From Albugo candida (lineage: Eukaryota > Oomycota > Peronosporomycetes > Albuginales > Albuginaceae): a stretch of 64,000 nt of DNA. Below the pieces are notes generated by a model. That model made no database searches and was not told where the DNA came from. It saw only the letters and a list, made by a program, of their open reading frames with translations. The DNA lies in assembly GCA_905220665.1 (NCBI GenBank), contig CAJNAR010000175.1, positions 186,001-250,000 of the forward strand, in the 5' to 3' direction. Position numbers and translations under genes: made by a program. Of this stretch, positions 1-11,800 are shown piece after piece; within the stretch, counting starts at the first letter, position 1; every line of letters begins with the position of its first letter.

Positions 1-812
1 TAGAGATCGATTCCGGAAGAAAGGTATTCAATCTGATTGCGCACGAATTCAGAGGCTCCAAGGTTTGGGATCCACAACCAAATTCAAAATTCGCCTCAAA
101 TTTCACCAAGTATCGTCAAGACCTAGTGCGTAAAGCGCGGTGAAAAACTAGAACAAGCCCAAGAAAAGCAGAAGAACTGCTAAGACGCTAAAAGAACAAG
201 CCTCGCCTTGAATGTCGGTGACTTAGTTCTGCTAAATACCAAGAACTTGCCACTCAAGGCAGTCAAAGCTCACATTCAGTTGAAGAAAGAAATGCTCGCG
301 GCCAAAACGTTGAATCGTTTGAGATAATCAAGATGACCTACCCAAATGTAGCCAAGTTAAAGCTACCGCGAAATATGAAGAGACTACACTCATCGTTCAA
401 CGTCGACCTACTCTCTTTATAGAAGTCGAATGCTTCCGAGTTTGCGGGCCAACCGATTCCGAAAGCATCACCAATTATCCTAGAGTCAAAAAACGGGGGA
501 AGAACTATACATTGTGGAAACTTGCTTCGTTGTCATCAGCGCAGCCGCCAAATAGGATGGCTAGTACAATGGCACGGCCACCCAGGTATGATAGTACTTG
601 GGAGAGCGAGAAAGCTATACGCCACGTTTTGCATTGGCAGCGACTAGTGAAGGCCTTGTGGGACCGCCAAAGCGAACTCAAGTCCGGGGAGATGTCAGGT
701 CGCCTGGTACGCGCGGCACGACAGGGAACATACCCAGTTGTGCTAGGGTAACACAGCTAAATGCGTTTTGGATACGCCATGACGTCACTACGAAGCTTCT
801 AGAATATGGATA
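1..812 (+). mobile_element. Ty3/Gypsy (chromovirus-type) retrotransposon remnant
   Basis: Decayed 3' end of a Gypsy pol gene. Reading across frames, positions about 300-420 encode the end of an integrase, with the characteristic KLPRNMKRLHSSFNVDLL block that closes many Ty3/Gypsy integrases. Positions about 500-615 encode a chromodomain-like tail (YIVE, then a frame change, then DSTWE). Several stops and frameshifts lie between these blocks, so it is not functional. The upstream part (gag, RT, RNase H) is outside the window, and no LTR can be recognised. It directly precedes a Copia remnant, so this end of the window is a retroelement graveyard. Confidence 0.8.
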
Positions 813-1095
813 GGCTCAATGGTATCACAGACTAGCGAATTAAGGAGCTAGATCTTTTTAATAAAAATTATACCAAGTGAAGCACAAGCCTCCACATTGT
901 GAGCGACGAGAGAATGACTGGAGAACCTTGTGATCGTGACAGCGAGTGCAAATTACCAGATGGAAAATAGCTTTATGTCACGATAATTGCATCAGTTCTG
1001 CTTCATGTGACTGTGTCTGTGGGACCTCGTACCGTCCGATTAAGATGTCCACCTTGTCTATTGATTACGAGGAACATTATATCGTATAAAAAAAC
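813..1095. other. No gene; spacer between two retroelement remnants
   Basis: About 280 bases with stops in all frames and no recognisable product. It may hold further decayed Copia gag/protease sequence, because coding similarity to Copia starts just downstream. Confidence 0.5.
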
Positions 1096-2680
1096 TTGCT
1101 GCAGAAAGGGTTCAAACTTGCATATGTGGATGGTTTTCGGTCACTAGTGCATTTCAAGACTTCTGCAGCGGCGTTTGATGTACAAATAAATAATAATGTG
1201 CTAATGGTTCAAGTCGAATCAAAACGCCCGATTACGAGTTCAGGTAATGTAATTTTGGCGGTAACTAACGATAATCAACTGCCAGTGATGATATAGACAT
1301 GCAAGTTGGCACACTGATGCAATACCATCAACGTGTGGCTCATTTATCGTATGACACTATCGAGCGTATGTCTAAAGACACGAGATCAGGGATACAGCTA
1401 AGTGACAAGAAACGTGCGAATTGTTTGACATGCCTGCAGGGATAGCAGGCAAAAAACGATCAGTCGAAGCAAGACACGGGCAAGAATTCACCTATCGACA
1501 GAATCGGAGGAGTGATATGCAGTGACTCAAAGGGACCGATGACACCCAATAATCGACTGGTAATCGATACCTGATAAATTTCGTGGACTAAAAGTCAAAC
1601 TACTGTCGCATTTTTCTAGCCAAGACCAAGGACGCGGCAGCTAAGAAATTAAAACAGTTTTGGTCTTCTTTGAGAAAATGTTTAACTGCCGAGTTCATGT
1701 TTTGCGCACTGATGGTGGTGGAGAATCTCGAAGTATCGTTTATTCTGCTAGAAACGGGGGTTGCACGTCAAGTCTCCGAGTTTAGAAACCAGGCGTCGAA
1801 TGGAAAGGCAGATAGGATGCACAGGACTATTTTGAACTTGGTCAGATGCATGATTTACGCGTGTGGATTACCGCTGTATTTCTGGTGAGATGCCGTGGAG
1901 TACGCAGCGTACATACTTAATCTCAGTCCGAGTCGCTCTACCACAAAAAGGGCATCACCTTCCGAAGCTTTGACTGGTAAAGTACCAGATTTGAGTTCGA
2001 GTGTGGCTTTTGGTTCAATATCTACTGTGTACATAGACCCGTGCAAGAATTCTCTACAACAGCGAGCGCAAGTTTGAATAATCATCGGCAAGAGTGATGA
2101 GATGAAGGGATTCCGTGTGTATTTCGAAGAAGGAAAGGTTGTTCATTGTTCCTCAGCATGTCAACAATATCGATATCCTGACAGCTCAAAACTCGCATGC
2201 TTAGTGTGGACTTGAATCTAGTATTGGCGATAGAGGCGAGACGTCAGAAGGAGATGACGCGACAATTGCCTTGTCATATACTGCTGCAGATAAAGTGACT
2301 CAAGCCGTTACGAAAATAATGAAGAAAAAGCTGGGCAGAGATCGCGGCATTTGACGCCTTCGACAACAAGAACTCTGATGATTGTTGGTCAGCAGGAGGA
2401 GATAGCTGAGGAAGTGGTGAACCACATCGTCGAGCGAGATCCAGCTAGCTATGGCGAAGCGATGTAGAGCTCAAAGGTACAAGAATGGAATGAAGCGATT
2501 GAATAAGAAATATCTGCTTTGAATTGCCTAGGAGTTTTCAAAGGCATTAAACGACCTAATGACAGCAATGTGCTGCACAGCTACTGGGTGTTCAATACGA
2601 AGACTGACGCCGAAGGTAATTGGCGATATGGATAAAGAAAGCATCAAGTATGACACTTGACGGTTTGCTAAATTATAGAT
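1096..2680 (+). mobile_element. Ty1/Copia retrotransposon remnant (GAG-pre-integrase, integrase, start of RT)
   Basis: Broken Copia pol. In order: a segment before the GAG-pre-integrase domain (1096-1296), a GAG-pre-integrase stretch with HQRVAHLSYDTIERMS (about 1325-1450), and an integrase core with SPIDRIGG, RYLINFVD-like and VLRTDGGGEY-like motifs (about 1480-1730). The integrase continues as NGKADRMHRTILNLVRCM (about 1798-1850) and AVEYAAYILNLSPSRSTTKR (about 1893-1955). The start of the reverse transcriptase domain (WNEAIE, LGVF, VFNTKTDAEGNW) lies at about 2488-2630. Numerous in-frame stops and frame changes show it is dead. It ends about 125 bp before the GPN1 start codon; the rest of RT/RNase H and any 3' LTR are missing. 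Confidence 0.88.
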
Positions 2681-2804
2681 GGTCCTTTGCTTTCTGTGCG
2701 TGAGAGATGATGAGAACATCATTGCAATTTATTGCTTCTTGTACTTTTTCGATTGGTCAATTATTGAAGCTGTAATATACCGGTATGTACTGATACTTGT
2801 AAGC

Positions 2805-4024
2805 ATGGAAGCTTTGAGTGGATCATCAGCGCCCAAATCATCAGACGATTCTGAAACTTCTAGAGATAATCATGAGCATTGCAACGTGGAAACGGAAGCG
2901 TCACCACCTACCGAACACATTGAGGATACGCTTCAGCTCTATAAATCGCCATTAACCGTGATTATGATTGGAATGGCAGGCAGCGGGAAAACCACATTAA
3001 TGCAGGTTATAAACAGCTCCAAATTTCACCAAACAATCGTTTTATAGTTTCACATGTAGCGAATCCAATCGTATGGCATCCAGCAGTCTATGCGTCAGTA
3101 TATAATCAACCTTGACCCTGCAGTCAAAACGACCGGATACAGCCCCAACATCGATATTCGCGACACTGTCGACTACAAACAAGTGATGAAAGAATACACA
3201 CTCGGTCCAAATGGAGCAATTATGACTTGTCTCAATCTCTTTGCCACACGATTTGATCAAGTGGTCGATTTGGTCGCAAAACGAAGCCAAGATCTCGAGT
3301 ATGCTGCGCAATGCTTTGATTGTAGCTGGAAATAACGTAATTCATTAGCTTTTGTATTATTGACACACCCGGCCAGATCGAAGCGTTTACGTGGTCTGCG
3401 TCTGGAAGTATCATCACAGAATCACTGGCAATCACATTTCCAACTGTATTGGTATATGTGATCGATACTCCGCGATCCATTAGCCCCAATACATTTATGT
3501 CCAATATGTTGTACGCATGCAGGTATGCAGCCAACCATTTATTATTTTCTGGCTCATTTTACTTTTTTTGCAGTATTTTGTATAAACTTCGCTTGCCATT
3601 TGTGATCGTATTTAATAAAACTGACGTGATTCGACACGAATTTGCAGTGGAATGGATGACCGATTTTGAAGCTTTTCAGAAAGCGCTGGATCAGGCACAG
3701 GATGATAGCTACATGAATAATCTCTCACGCTCATTGAGTTTGGTGCTGGAGGAATTTTACAACAATTTGCACTCTGTGGGCGTCTCTGCTGCAACTGGCG
3801 AAGGAATGGAAGCGTTCTTTGACAAAATCCATCTCGCCGCCAAAGAGTATGACGAAACGTACATTCCAGAGTTGAAAGCCCGAATCTTAGAAAAGAAAGT
3901 GAGGAAGGAAAAACACGAGGAGGATGCGCTTGCAAGAATGATGAAAGATATCGAAGTAGATGCATCAAAAAAAGAGCCATCCAAGGTGTATAGTAGTTTG
4001 GGAGGACCTCGCACAGATCTGTAG
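2805..4024 (+). CDS. GPN1: GPN-loop GTPase 1 (XAB1/GPN1)
   Basis: Small GTPase of the GPN family, known to help assembly and nuclear import of RNA polymerase II. Four exons give 354 aa: 2805-3005, 3060-3298, 3349-3522 and 3574-4024. The introns are 54, 50 and 51 nt, all GT-AG, and the phases agree. Seen: Walker [10 protein letters not shown] at residues 56-64, YIINLDPAV after exon 1, the diagnostic Gly-Pro-Asn loop at 116-118 (LGPNGA), the DTPGQ switch at 152-156, FMSNMLYAC, and the NKTD guanine-specificity motif at 219-222. The C-terminus is lysine/glutamate rich and a little shorter than in animals (about 374 aa). ATG 2805 is chosen because the open frame upstream has a hydrophobic, non-conserved sequence and lies in the spacer after the Copia remnant. 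Next gene is same strand, about 150 bp away. Confidence 0.96.
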
Positions 4025-4174
4025 GGATATTTTATTCAAGTACTCGCGCTTTTGCATCGTAATGGCGCAAAAAGCTCCGAGATTTGTTGCTGGATGTTTT
4101 TGTATTCTGAACGTATACCGGCAGAATACCTGCTCAAAACCTTTAATAATCATCGCGACATCCTTGGTCACGAA

Positions 4175-6425
4175 ATGCTGTCAAGTAGCTCTGGAGCTCG
4201 CTTTGGATGCGTGTATCGCATTCTTGTGTGCACCTTGACAAAGCCATTGATACCAAAGCGTTTCCTCCACACATCACACCCAATATCGCTGCATTTACGC
4301 TCCTTTAGCGGATGGTGTGCAGCAAAGGAAAAAATAGACAATTGGAAATGGATGAAAGATCGTCGAAATCAACGCTTACAGTCTTTTTTGAAAGCGGAAC
4401 GTGCGTATTTTGATAGAATAACGCGTTCGCCCTCATTCTCACGTACAAAAACCAATTTTTTTCGAGAATTTCTCCATCGCTTCCACCAAATTGTAAAGCA
4501 TTTCACAGTTGCCGAGCGAATCGGTTCGTTCGACTACTACATAGAGAATAGAAATCGATGGAATTTTCCAGCGTATCTGCGTCGTGATGTACTCACTGGG
4601 AATACTCAAACGATTTTAAATCAAAACAAAGAACGCTTTTTGATCGATTTACAGCCTTTCGCTCTGATCTCAACGATGAAATTCGGATCCTTTACCGACC
4701 AGCAGGATCATAACTTGCTAGCAGTATTGATGGATGAGTCCGAGAAAAGTCGACTGGTGGTCAAAAACCTTCAAACGCAAGAAAGTCGCGTTTTATTCCA
4801 TTTGCCCGATACAATACGAAATGTCGAATGGTTGGACGCACCTAATTGCTTCTACTACACCAAAACAGATGCGTTACAGAGACCAAGTCAGGTCTTTTCA
4901 TATGACATTCGTACAAATACGCACACACTTGTAAGTAGTACGTTCTTCTTTTTTGATCGTTCTGACAATTTACGCGCAGATTTATGAAGAAAACGATCTC
5001 GCGGTATTTGTCGACATTTCCCGGTCAAAAGACGAGAAGTATCTGTTCATAAATTGCAATTCCAAAACAATGTCTGAGGTTCGAGCGATTCCTATCCGCA
5101 ATGCAGATACATGCGCGTTTGTATTGAGACCACGAGAGCTGAATGTCGTGTACTTTGCTGAGCACGCTACCGATCGTTTCTACATCGTCACAAATAAGGA
5201 AGCCTGCAATTACAAAATCATGGAAATGAAAGATGATAACCCGTATGAATGGGAGACTTTGGTGCCGGAGCAGCCGTACGTGAAGATCGAAGATGTGGAT
5301 GTCTTCCGGAATCATCTCGTGCTGTATGAGCGAGTGAAAAGTATCCCTCGGATCCGCGTGATCGACCGTCAGAATGCCTCAGAATCTATTATACCGTTAC
5401 CAAAATCCATCGCTGAATGCAATCGGATCATTCCAGGCGTCAATCGGGATTATGCATCGCCAACGGTTCGATTTCTAGTATCAACGCCACTGATCCCAGA
5501 GCTTGTGTACGACTTTGACCTGGAAAAGAAGCAATTGATTTTGCGTCAAAAATCAGTTGTCGACGCAAACGACTCCATTAAGTCTTCTATCCGTCGCTTT
5601 GACGGTGACAATTTTGTGTGTAAACGAGAATTTATTCCAAGCTATCACGATGCCTCCATTTCTATCCCTATGACGATCCTTCATCATCGAGATCTCGTCC
5701 TGAATGGGAAAAATCCGACGCTCCTCGTGGGGTACGGCGCGTATGGTACCAACATCGAGGCTGATTTTGAGCTGGAGCATTTGAGTCTTCTGACACGGGG
5801 ATGGGTCATCGCTCTTGCTCATACGCGTGGTGGAGGCGAACTCGGTCTCTCGTGGTACTATCAAGGCCGTGGTCTTAGTAAGGAACATACATTTGACGAC
5901 TTCTACTCCTGCGCTCGATATCTCTTGGACAAGCGCTACACTTCGTCTCAATTGCTCGCTGGCAAAGGAACGAGTGCAGGAGGGTTGCTTATGGGTGTGA
6001 TGGCAAACCGATATCCTCATTTGTTTCAGGCTCTTGTGATGAAAGTTCCATTTGTCGATATTTTGGACACGATGATGGATCCTAAATTGCCTCTAACGCT
6101 TCACGAGTACGAAGAGTGGGGTAATCCGGCCAATGATGCTTCCGTCCACGCTTATATATCCTCGTACGCTCCTTGTGAGAACGTCAAGCCTGGTCGTATG
6201 CCGCACATGTTGGTCACTGGAAGCCTTAATGACTACCGCGTTCAATATTGGGAGCCTGCAAAATGGGTTTTCCAGCATCGTCAAAAAATAGCCGAAAATC
6301 CTTCCACATGTTTGTTGCTCAACATGAGCGATACGGACGGCCATTACGGAGGTTCAGGGCAATTGGATCAGTTTGATGAGGTCGCTACGGAGTTTGCATT
6401 TTTGCACAAAGCGTTGGAGCTATAG
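4175..6425 (+). CDS. Oligopeptidase B (S9A prolyl oligopeptidase family serine peptidase)
   Basis: Serine peptidase that cleaves short peptides after basic residues. Two exons, 4175-4930 and 4980-6425, with a 49-nt phase-0 intron, give 733 aa. Order: N-terminal beta-propeller region, then alpha/beta hydrolase domain from about residue 480. Catalytic triad is visible: Ser584 in GTSAGG, Asp670 in GSLNDYRVQYWEPAKW, His707 in DTDGHYGGSG. The YWEPAKW block is typical of oligopeptidase B rather than of prolyl oligopeptidase proper. The frame is open up to 4052, but ATG 4175 begins a Ser/Arg-rich, acid-free leader that looks like a mitochondrial presequence. Which start is used is uncertain. The N-terminal extension exceeds the usual ~690-720 aa of bacterial and trypanosomatid enzymes. 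Confidence 0.94.
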
Positions 6426-6461
6426 AGGTCGTCTATCGGTTTATTTTTGGTGTGTGAGATA

Positions 6462-6953
6462 ATGCCCAAAAGCCAATCGAGGGTTGAGAGGCTGGAGATG
6501 GAGATACATCGCATGGAAGAGCGACTGGAAATGGTCAAATCCGCTGTGAATGAACAGAAAGAAGCGTGGACTCAAGCGTATGTGGTGGGTGCTCACGGAA
6601 CGAAATGGAAGAGCGCGATGAAAATAAAGAAACGACAAAAAGCTGTTATTCCGGACGTCTTGAAGCCGCAGGGTGTATCTCAGCCGCTCCAGTCGAAGAA
6701 GACGAAATCGCAAAGACCTCATAAGCCAAAAAGCCATGTATCGAGTGTTCGGCTTGCGGTTGGATCACCCAAGCCGCACTGTCGTATTTTGAAGAAAGTT
6801 TTGCCTCGTAAACGCTCTCTCCGTCAGCTATCACAACGTATCAAAGTCTCAGAGACATCCATTCCCTCACTTTCCATAACCAATACATTACGACATCACC
6901 GTCACTCTCCGATATACTCTACTTCCAAAGGCTCCTCATATCTCCCATTATAG
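6462..6953 (+). CDS. Small basic coiled-coil protein, unknown
   Basis: Single-exon frame of 163 aa starting 36 bp after the oligopeptidase B stop. Residues about 4-40 (RVERLEMEIHRMEERLEMV) have a heptad pattern typical of a coiled coil. The rest is very rich in Lys, Arg and Ser with clusters such as KKTKSQRPHKPK, compatible with a nuclear or nucleic-acid-associated protein. No known domain recognised. The ATG at 6462 is the first in frame. It could be an oomycete-specific orphan; coding status rests on length, composition and the gap it fills between neighbours. Confidence 0.6.
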   Translation: MPKSQSRVERLEMEIHRMEERLEMVKSAVNEQKEAWTQAYVVGAHGTKWKSAMKIKKRQKAVIPDVLKPQGVSQPLQSKKTKSQRPHKPKSHVSSVRLAVGSPKPHCRILKKVLPRKRSLRQLSQRIKVSETSIPSLSITNTLRHHRHSPIYSTSKGSSYLPL

Positions 6954-7513
6954 AGCCTTATATGTCGTTGGTAATTGGTCAGAAGTGGCTCCGAATGGTT
7001 CCTTTTCCGAGGCGCAAGATCGAGTTTGGAGTATTTCTGACTCAAGCGAAATCTCAATGAAATTTAGTAGCTTTTTTTTGATTTCTTGCACATGGATCAG
7101 CTGAGTCGGTCTCTGATCTATCAAGATAGCCCATGAACCCACCTTAAGGAGTAATTGACGCCGATTGCGTAGAGAGACTGGATAAGAAGAAGATGAGATT
7201 GTAATCGTGTGAATTTCGTGGAGATTGGTGTTTTTTCGGAGATGGTGACGCGATGTTTGCGCGAATACTCGTTTATGATCGTACTCTTCTTTCACTAAAG
7301 TGAAGCGTTTATTATGATTTTTTTTGCTGATAGCAAAAGTGTCTATTGTGCAATCTATCTATGCAATAAGTTCCCCCTACTCATCGTGCATTTGACGTAA
7401 TATATCGCTCAAAGTGTCGCCATACGCGTAGTTGCTTTTCTAAGATCGCCTAAAGTACCGTACATCTCATAATTCATTTGCACATTGTGCCGATGGTACA
7501 AAAGTCTCGGTGA
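6954..7513. other. Intergenic stretch; possible minus-strand coding fragment, not called
   Basis: Gap of 560 bp between two plus-strand genes. On the minus strand 6948-7295 stays open for about 115 codons without an ATG near its start, and a CAG acceptor-like site lies within it. The frame could be the last exon of a small gene, but I found no convincing upstream exon. A/T runs occur near 7315-7330. Nothing else recognised. Confidence 0.3.
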
Positions 7514-8574
7514 ATGGAAGGGACAATGACAACCGTGCTGAACGCAACATGCACATTAGAAACGCCGTCCCGAGGTCCATATCCGCGACAGAGAGACCCA
7601 CGTACTGCTTCGTCGAAGGATCAAGCGTGTCGCGTGAATCCGCTCTCACAAACTCCCAATCTATCGGATGGAGCTCCCATTCGCACAGCGTCTTCTGTAT
7701 TGATGCTAAAAACCGACGCTCCTTCAAACGACTGTGAAATCGACTCGTGTGCGTCTGTCATAGATACCAATTCAACGGAATCGTTTGAAAAATGGAAGGA
7801 AGAAGAAGAAGAAGAAGAATTGTGGAAGGATGCGCTTCAGGCGCGTGTGAATCAGTTGGAGCAAAAAATCAGTCGGATCGATCTCTCCACTTACAAAAAG
7901 ACGGCCAATGCTCCGACGTCGCATTCGATCGCTGATTTCGCTGTTTCGGAGAGCCAATCGACCGTTAATTTCGTACTCGCAGCTTCAAAAAATCGCCATA
8001 ATCAGACTTTCTTGGTGCCCGAAAGTGTTCGCTACCACCCAAATGTGCGTCCAAATCTCATTTACACCGATAACTTCCTTTTTTGAGCGCTCTTTTACCC
8101 GTAGACACGCTCGGTTGTATCGAATTGCGCACTGGATAAAGCACAAGCAGTCAAAATATCTCGAAAGAAATCAGGCACAGGATGCAGCGGTCGAAAATCG
8201 AGATTCTGCAGGAGATTCCGTCGAGAAGAAGCAGAGTCCTGTTATTCGAAAAAAGCGATCAGTACGTCGATTGGTTCTCCATCGTCTTCTCAATTGAGCT
8301 CACAAAGCGCGGAGGATGTTGGGTCTCAAGTACCGCAAAGTGAGGCCGAAAGGGTTCGCCAATTTATTGTCAATGATATTAGAAATGTAAGTGAAATGCG
8401 GTTGTAATTGTATTCACATGTGACCTTTATCCAATCTAGCTCACAATCGATCGCATTTTGGAAGAATGTAAACGCAAACAGTTCTTAGAAGCGTATTATT
8501 TTCAGGCCGAAAGAGACAAAGGCGCAGAAAGTTTCGATTGTGCATCCAAAGAGGATCTGTCCAAAGCAACTTGA
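7514..8574 (+). CDS. Uncharacterised acidic/coiled-coil protein
   Basis: Three exons joined by phase-0 introns give 315 aa: 7514-8044, 8105-8386 and 8440-8574. The first intron has GTGCGT...polypyrimidine...CGTAG (60 nt). The second has GTAAGT...CTAG (53 nt). Without the first splice the frame stops at 8086, but the same frame is fully open again from 8105, which supports the splice. Features: an acidic Glu run at about residues 96-101 (KEEEEEE), a short coiled coil just after it (ALQARVNQLEQKISRI), a Ser/Lys-rich middle, and a C-terminal helix (IDRILEECKRKQFLEAYYF). No family recognised. Downstream sequence to about 8720 also looks partly coding in another frame, so the 3' end may be incomplete. 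Confidence 0.6.
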
Positions 8575-8875
8575 TGCTGGACTGCGACGATATCGACAAC
8601 ACCACAGCCAAATGGCTCACATTCTATTTATTGATGGTAATGTCACAGACACTTGACCATAAGAGAACACTCGAAAGTGTGTAGACTCTTGATGTCTCTC
8701 GACACGAACAAAAGGAGTAATTGGCGTGCCCGTATTGTAGCTCGGATGTTTTTTGTATCAGTTTCGTGCCAGTGAATACACAAACGCCAGATTCTGATCT
8801 TGTCTTTGACCGATTTGTGCTGCTGGAGCCCGAGGCTTTCTATTGCAAAAATGCCGCTTTTCGAGCTGATCTAGC
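8575..8875 (+). other. Possible coding remnant or missed 3' exons
   Basis: After the stop at 8574, another plus frame is open over DCDDIDNTTAKWLTFYLLM (about 8580-8636), followed by GTAATG and, 46 nt later, GTGTAG, which would make a plausible intron. From 8721 a frame with a CPYC motif and no ATG is open into the antisense of the next gene. I could not join these into one consistent model. Confidence 0.25.
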
Positions 8876-11800
8876 TCATAAAATCACATCGATACTGGGG
8901 ATCACACGATGCTCTTTCAGTTCATGTGCAAACCAAACCAAAACTTCTTGCTCCAGCTCCAAGAATTTTCCCTGATACATATTGGGTGTTCCAGGTGCAA
9001 CTTGCCCTCGTTTTCTCACATTTCGACTGAAATCGGGGCTGTCTGCTTTCAGTGGAAGTGTGATTCGCGGTGATCGTTGTCTTTGACGCATTGGGATTTT
9101 TGTTTTGGAGACTATCAAATGCTTAAAAAAGCCTTTGACACGCGACCAGAGGTTTCGTAGAGATTGCCACAGCACGAAACCTTCTTGGACCGGGCCTAGA
9201 TTACTCGACTGGAGACGGATGTGGAATGTCAAATTGAGCAGAAATTCGATGTGACTGTCGTATTCAATTTCGATCTGGATAGGATGATGGCCGATTTTGC
9301 TTCGTAGTAGCGCCGCTGCTGTCGCTGCCGACGATACTAGAGCCAACGCTGACTGTGTGGTGGTTGCGTTTGCCGGTCCGTTAGTAGTTGCATCTCCAGA
9401 AGTTCCAAAGACACCGACAATCGCTACATTGGCTGCAGCGTTCTTGGCAGCTTCAGCAGCAACCTCCACAGCAGCTCGTTGCTGAGACCTTTGTTTGCAA
9501 CTCTCGATCCAAGCGTTGAAGGCTTTTACGATACGAGCTCGCCAGGCCCGAACACTTGTGCGTTGTATTTGTATCAATCCACTGGCTGTCAACGATTTCC
9601 TAGAGCTTCGACTCCGTACTTTGAGCTGTTTATCGGTGTAAGGCTGCCCGTACCCTGGTTTCTCAAACCACATGACACGACGCAATTCAGACGTTGGCTG
9701 TAGGTAACTTTCTTGTTTTTCCAGTGGCCGTGTGCTCAGAAACCTGTGGTAGGCGGTCATATCGACGACCTTATTCATCTTGATTCGAAGCACGTGATGG
9801 CCGGTAGAATTCCTCGCATCGACGTGCTGTTTCCATCGGAAGAGCACAACGACGAAAAGGAGCATCCAGAGAATATTCAGGAGGAAAAATAGCATGGGGA
9901 TCTCGCTAATCGGACCGACAATACTTTTCTGGATCCAAGTGGGCACAGAATGCAAGCCCAAGGCACCTCCATAGACGCGATCCGCAATGGTGAATGCAAA
10001 ACTCGCAGCCAAAAGGTAACAGGTCGATTCCAATGAGACTTTCGCTTCCGCCAAAACCTGATTGGAAGCATCGTCTAATTGCTTCGTATTGGATTCCACG
10101 TTTCTGAATATGCCTTTAAGCTGTGTTGTGTTCAAGACCTCGGCCATTTGACGCAGATTCATTATCTCATATTTCGCTCCATGAACGAGTTTCTCTAAAT
10201 CTCGTGCACGCGATAATATCTCTTCATGCTGTTTATCGAGCTTCAGGACCCCGTAAATGGCTTCTTCTTCCTCGCTTGGTTCGGACGATTTGACTGGGAT
10301 CTTGATGATCTCGAGAGACTCCAAAAGGTACCCGAGGGTATCCGTGAACAGGATCAGGTCATTTGTGCTTTGACTCAACATCGTTCGAATGCGCGCAACG
10401 TGGTTGGGGTCTTCTTTTGTATGAAGAATTAGATTGCGAATCTCTTTCAAATGCTCTTGGAGAACGAAAATACGGTTGAAAAAGCTTCGAAGGAACATTT
10501 CACGACATAAGAGCGAAAAGTACGACACCAGTAAGCTTTCAAATCGCCGAGCAGCCGGACCAACGATCAAAATGCCTTCTCTTCCCAGCATCAGAAGGGA
10601 ATCTTCTCCAATTCCGAAAGCACAATGAAGATCGCCGAGTATTTGCTTGAGCTCATTCTCGTAATCACCACGATCCAAGTACTCGTTGCTGGACATGAAT
10701 GGGTAGATTTCGTCTGCGAAAATGAGGTTAAACTTGCCTCGATTCGCGACATCCCCGAGATACGTCACGTCCAACAGCGATGTTTGGTAGGAGGAGAGCA
10801 GGTCGTCCATAATTTCCGAGGAATCCTGATGAATATCTACAAGAAGCCGAGATAATAAGTCGACGGAAATGCTGTCTGACAACTGATCCATGATCGCGTC
10901 CACATGAATGCCGTAGAAAATCGTCCCGTCGACGTGTAAATGGATCCCAAAATTCTCAATTTGAACGATCCCATCGTCTTCAGGAAAATGGATTTCGGCC
11001 TCAAAATTGATATAACGAGCAGGATCATAATCGAGAATTCGCACTTGTGTCAGTCCAGGCGGAACTTCAAACTGCGTATCGGTCGGCCGATCATCAATGA
11101 GCGAGGTGAAGAGGCCTCCTTGACATCGATCCATGGACCCGAGTCTTTCGTTCAATGCGATGATTTGGTTCGAGCCGAACGGAATCCATTCTCCAATGAT
11201 GCAGACCGCATTCGACAACACAATAGCTTCCGATAACGCGTCTCGGATATTGGACTGTCCGTGCGCCGATTCTTTGCTCCTGTGAGCATTCGACGATAAG
11301 ACCTGGCGAGATTTTGCACTACGAACGCACTCGGGGATGAATGGTGACGAAACATACGAAACATCTTCCGTCTCAGTAACCTGAGAATATCGAAAGTAGC
11401 CGATTGATTCCAGAATGAATTTTCCCTCTTCATCAAAGGTCAGTTCTGCAGCATCCGTTTCCTGCTGCTTTTGCTGCTGTCTCAATGCGAGATGCTTCTC
11501 ACTATGACTCAGTAGCGAGTATTTTGTAGTAGGGCCAATCAAGTTCGAAACAGCAGCTTTTTTGGTGTCAATATGCATTTTGAATGGAATATAACGAATT
11601 TGCAAAAGCTCACGACGATAAGGTTTTGGTGCAAAAATGAATTCATCGACTTTATGTTTGAAATCTTTCCCAACTTGCTTCAATAACTCGAATCCTCGCA
11701 ATGATACTTGAAAGGCTGTGACAGAATGATAATCTCGCGTTGATAATTTCAATCCGTTGACTAAATTGGCTTCTCTCAAATCGTCAATGGCCGATTTTCC

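Noticed and set aside
2679..2804. Upstream extension of GPN1
   Set aside because: Hydrophobic, non-conserved and without an ATG-supported start; ATG 2805 fits better.
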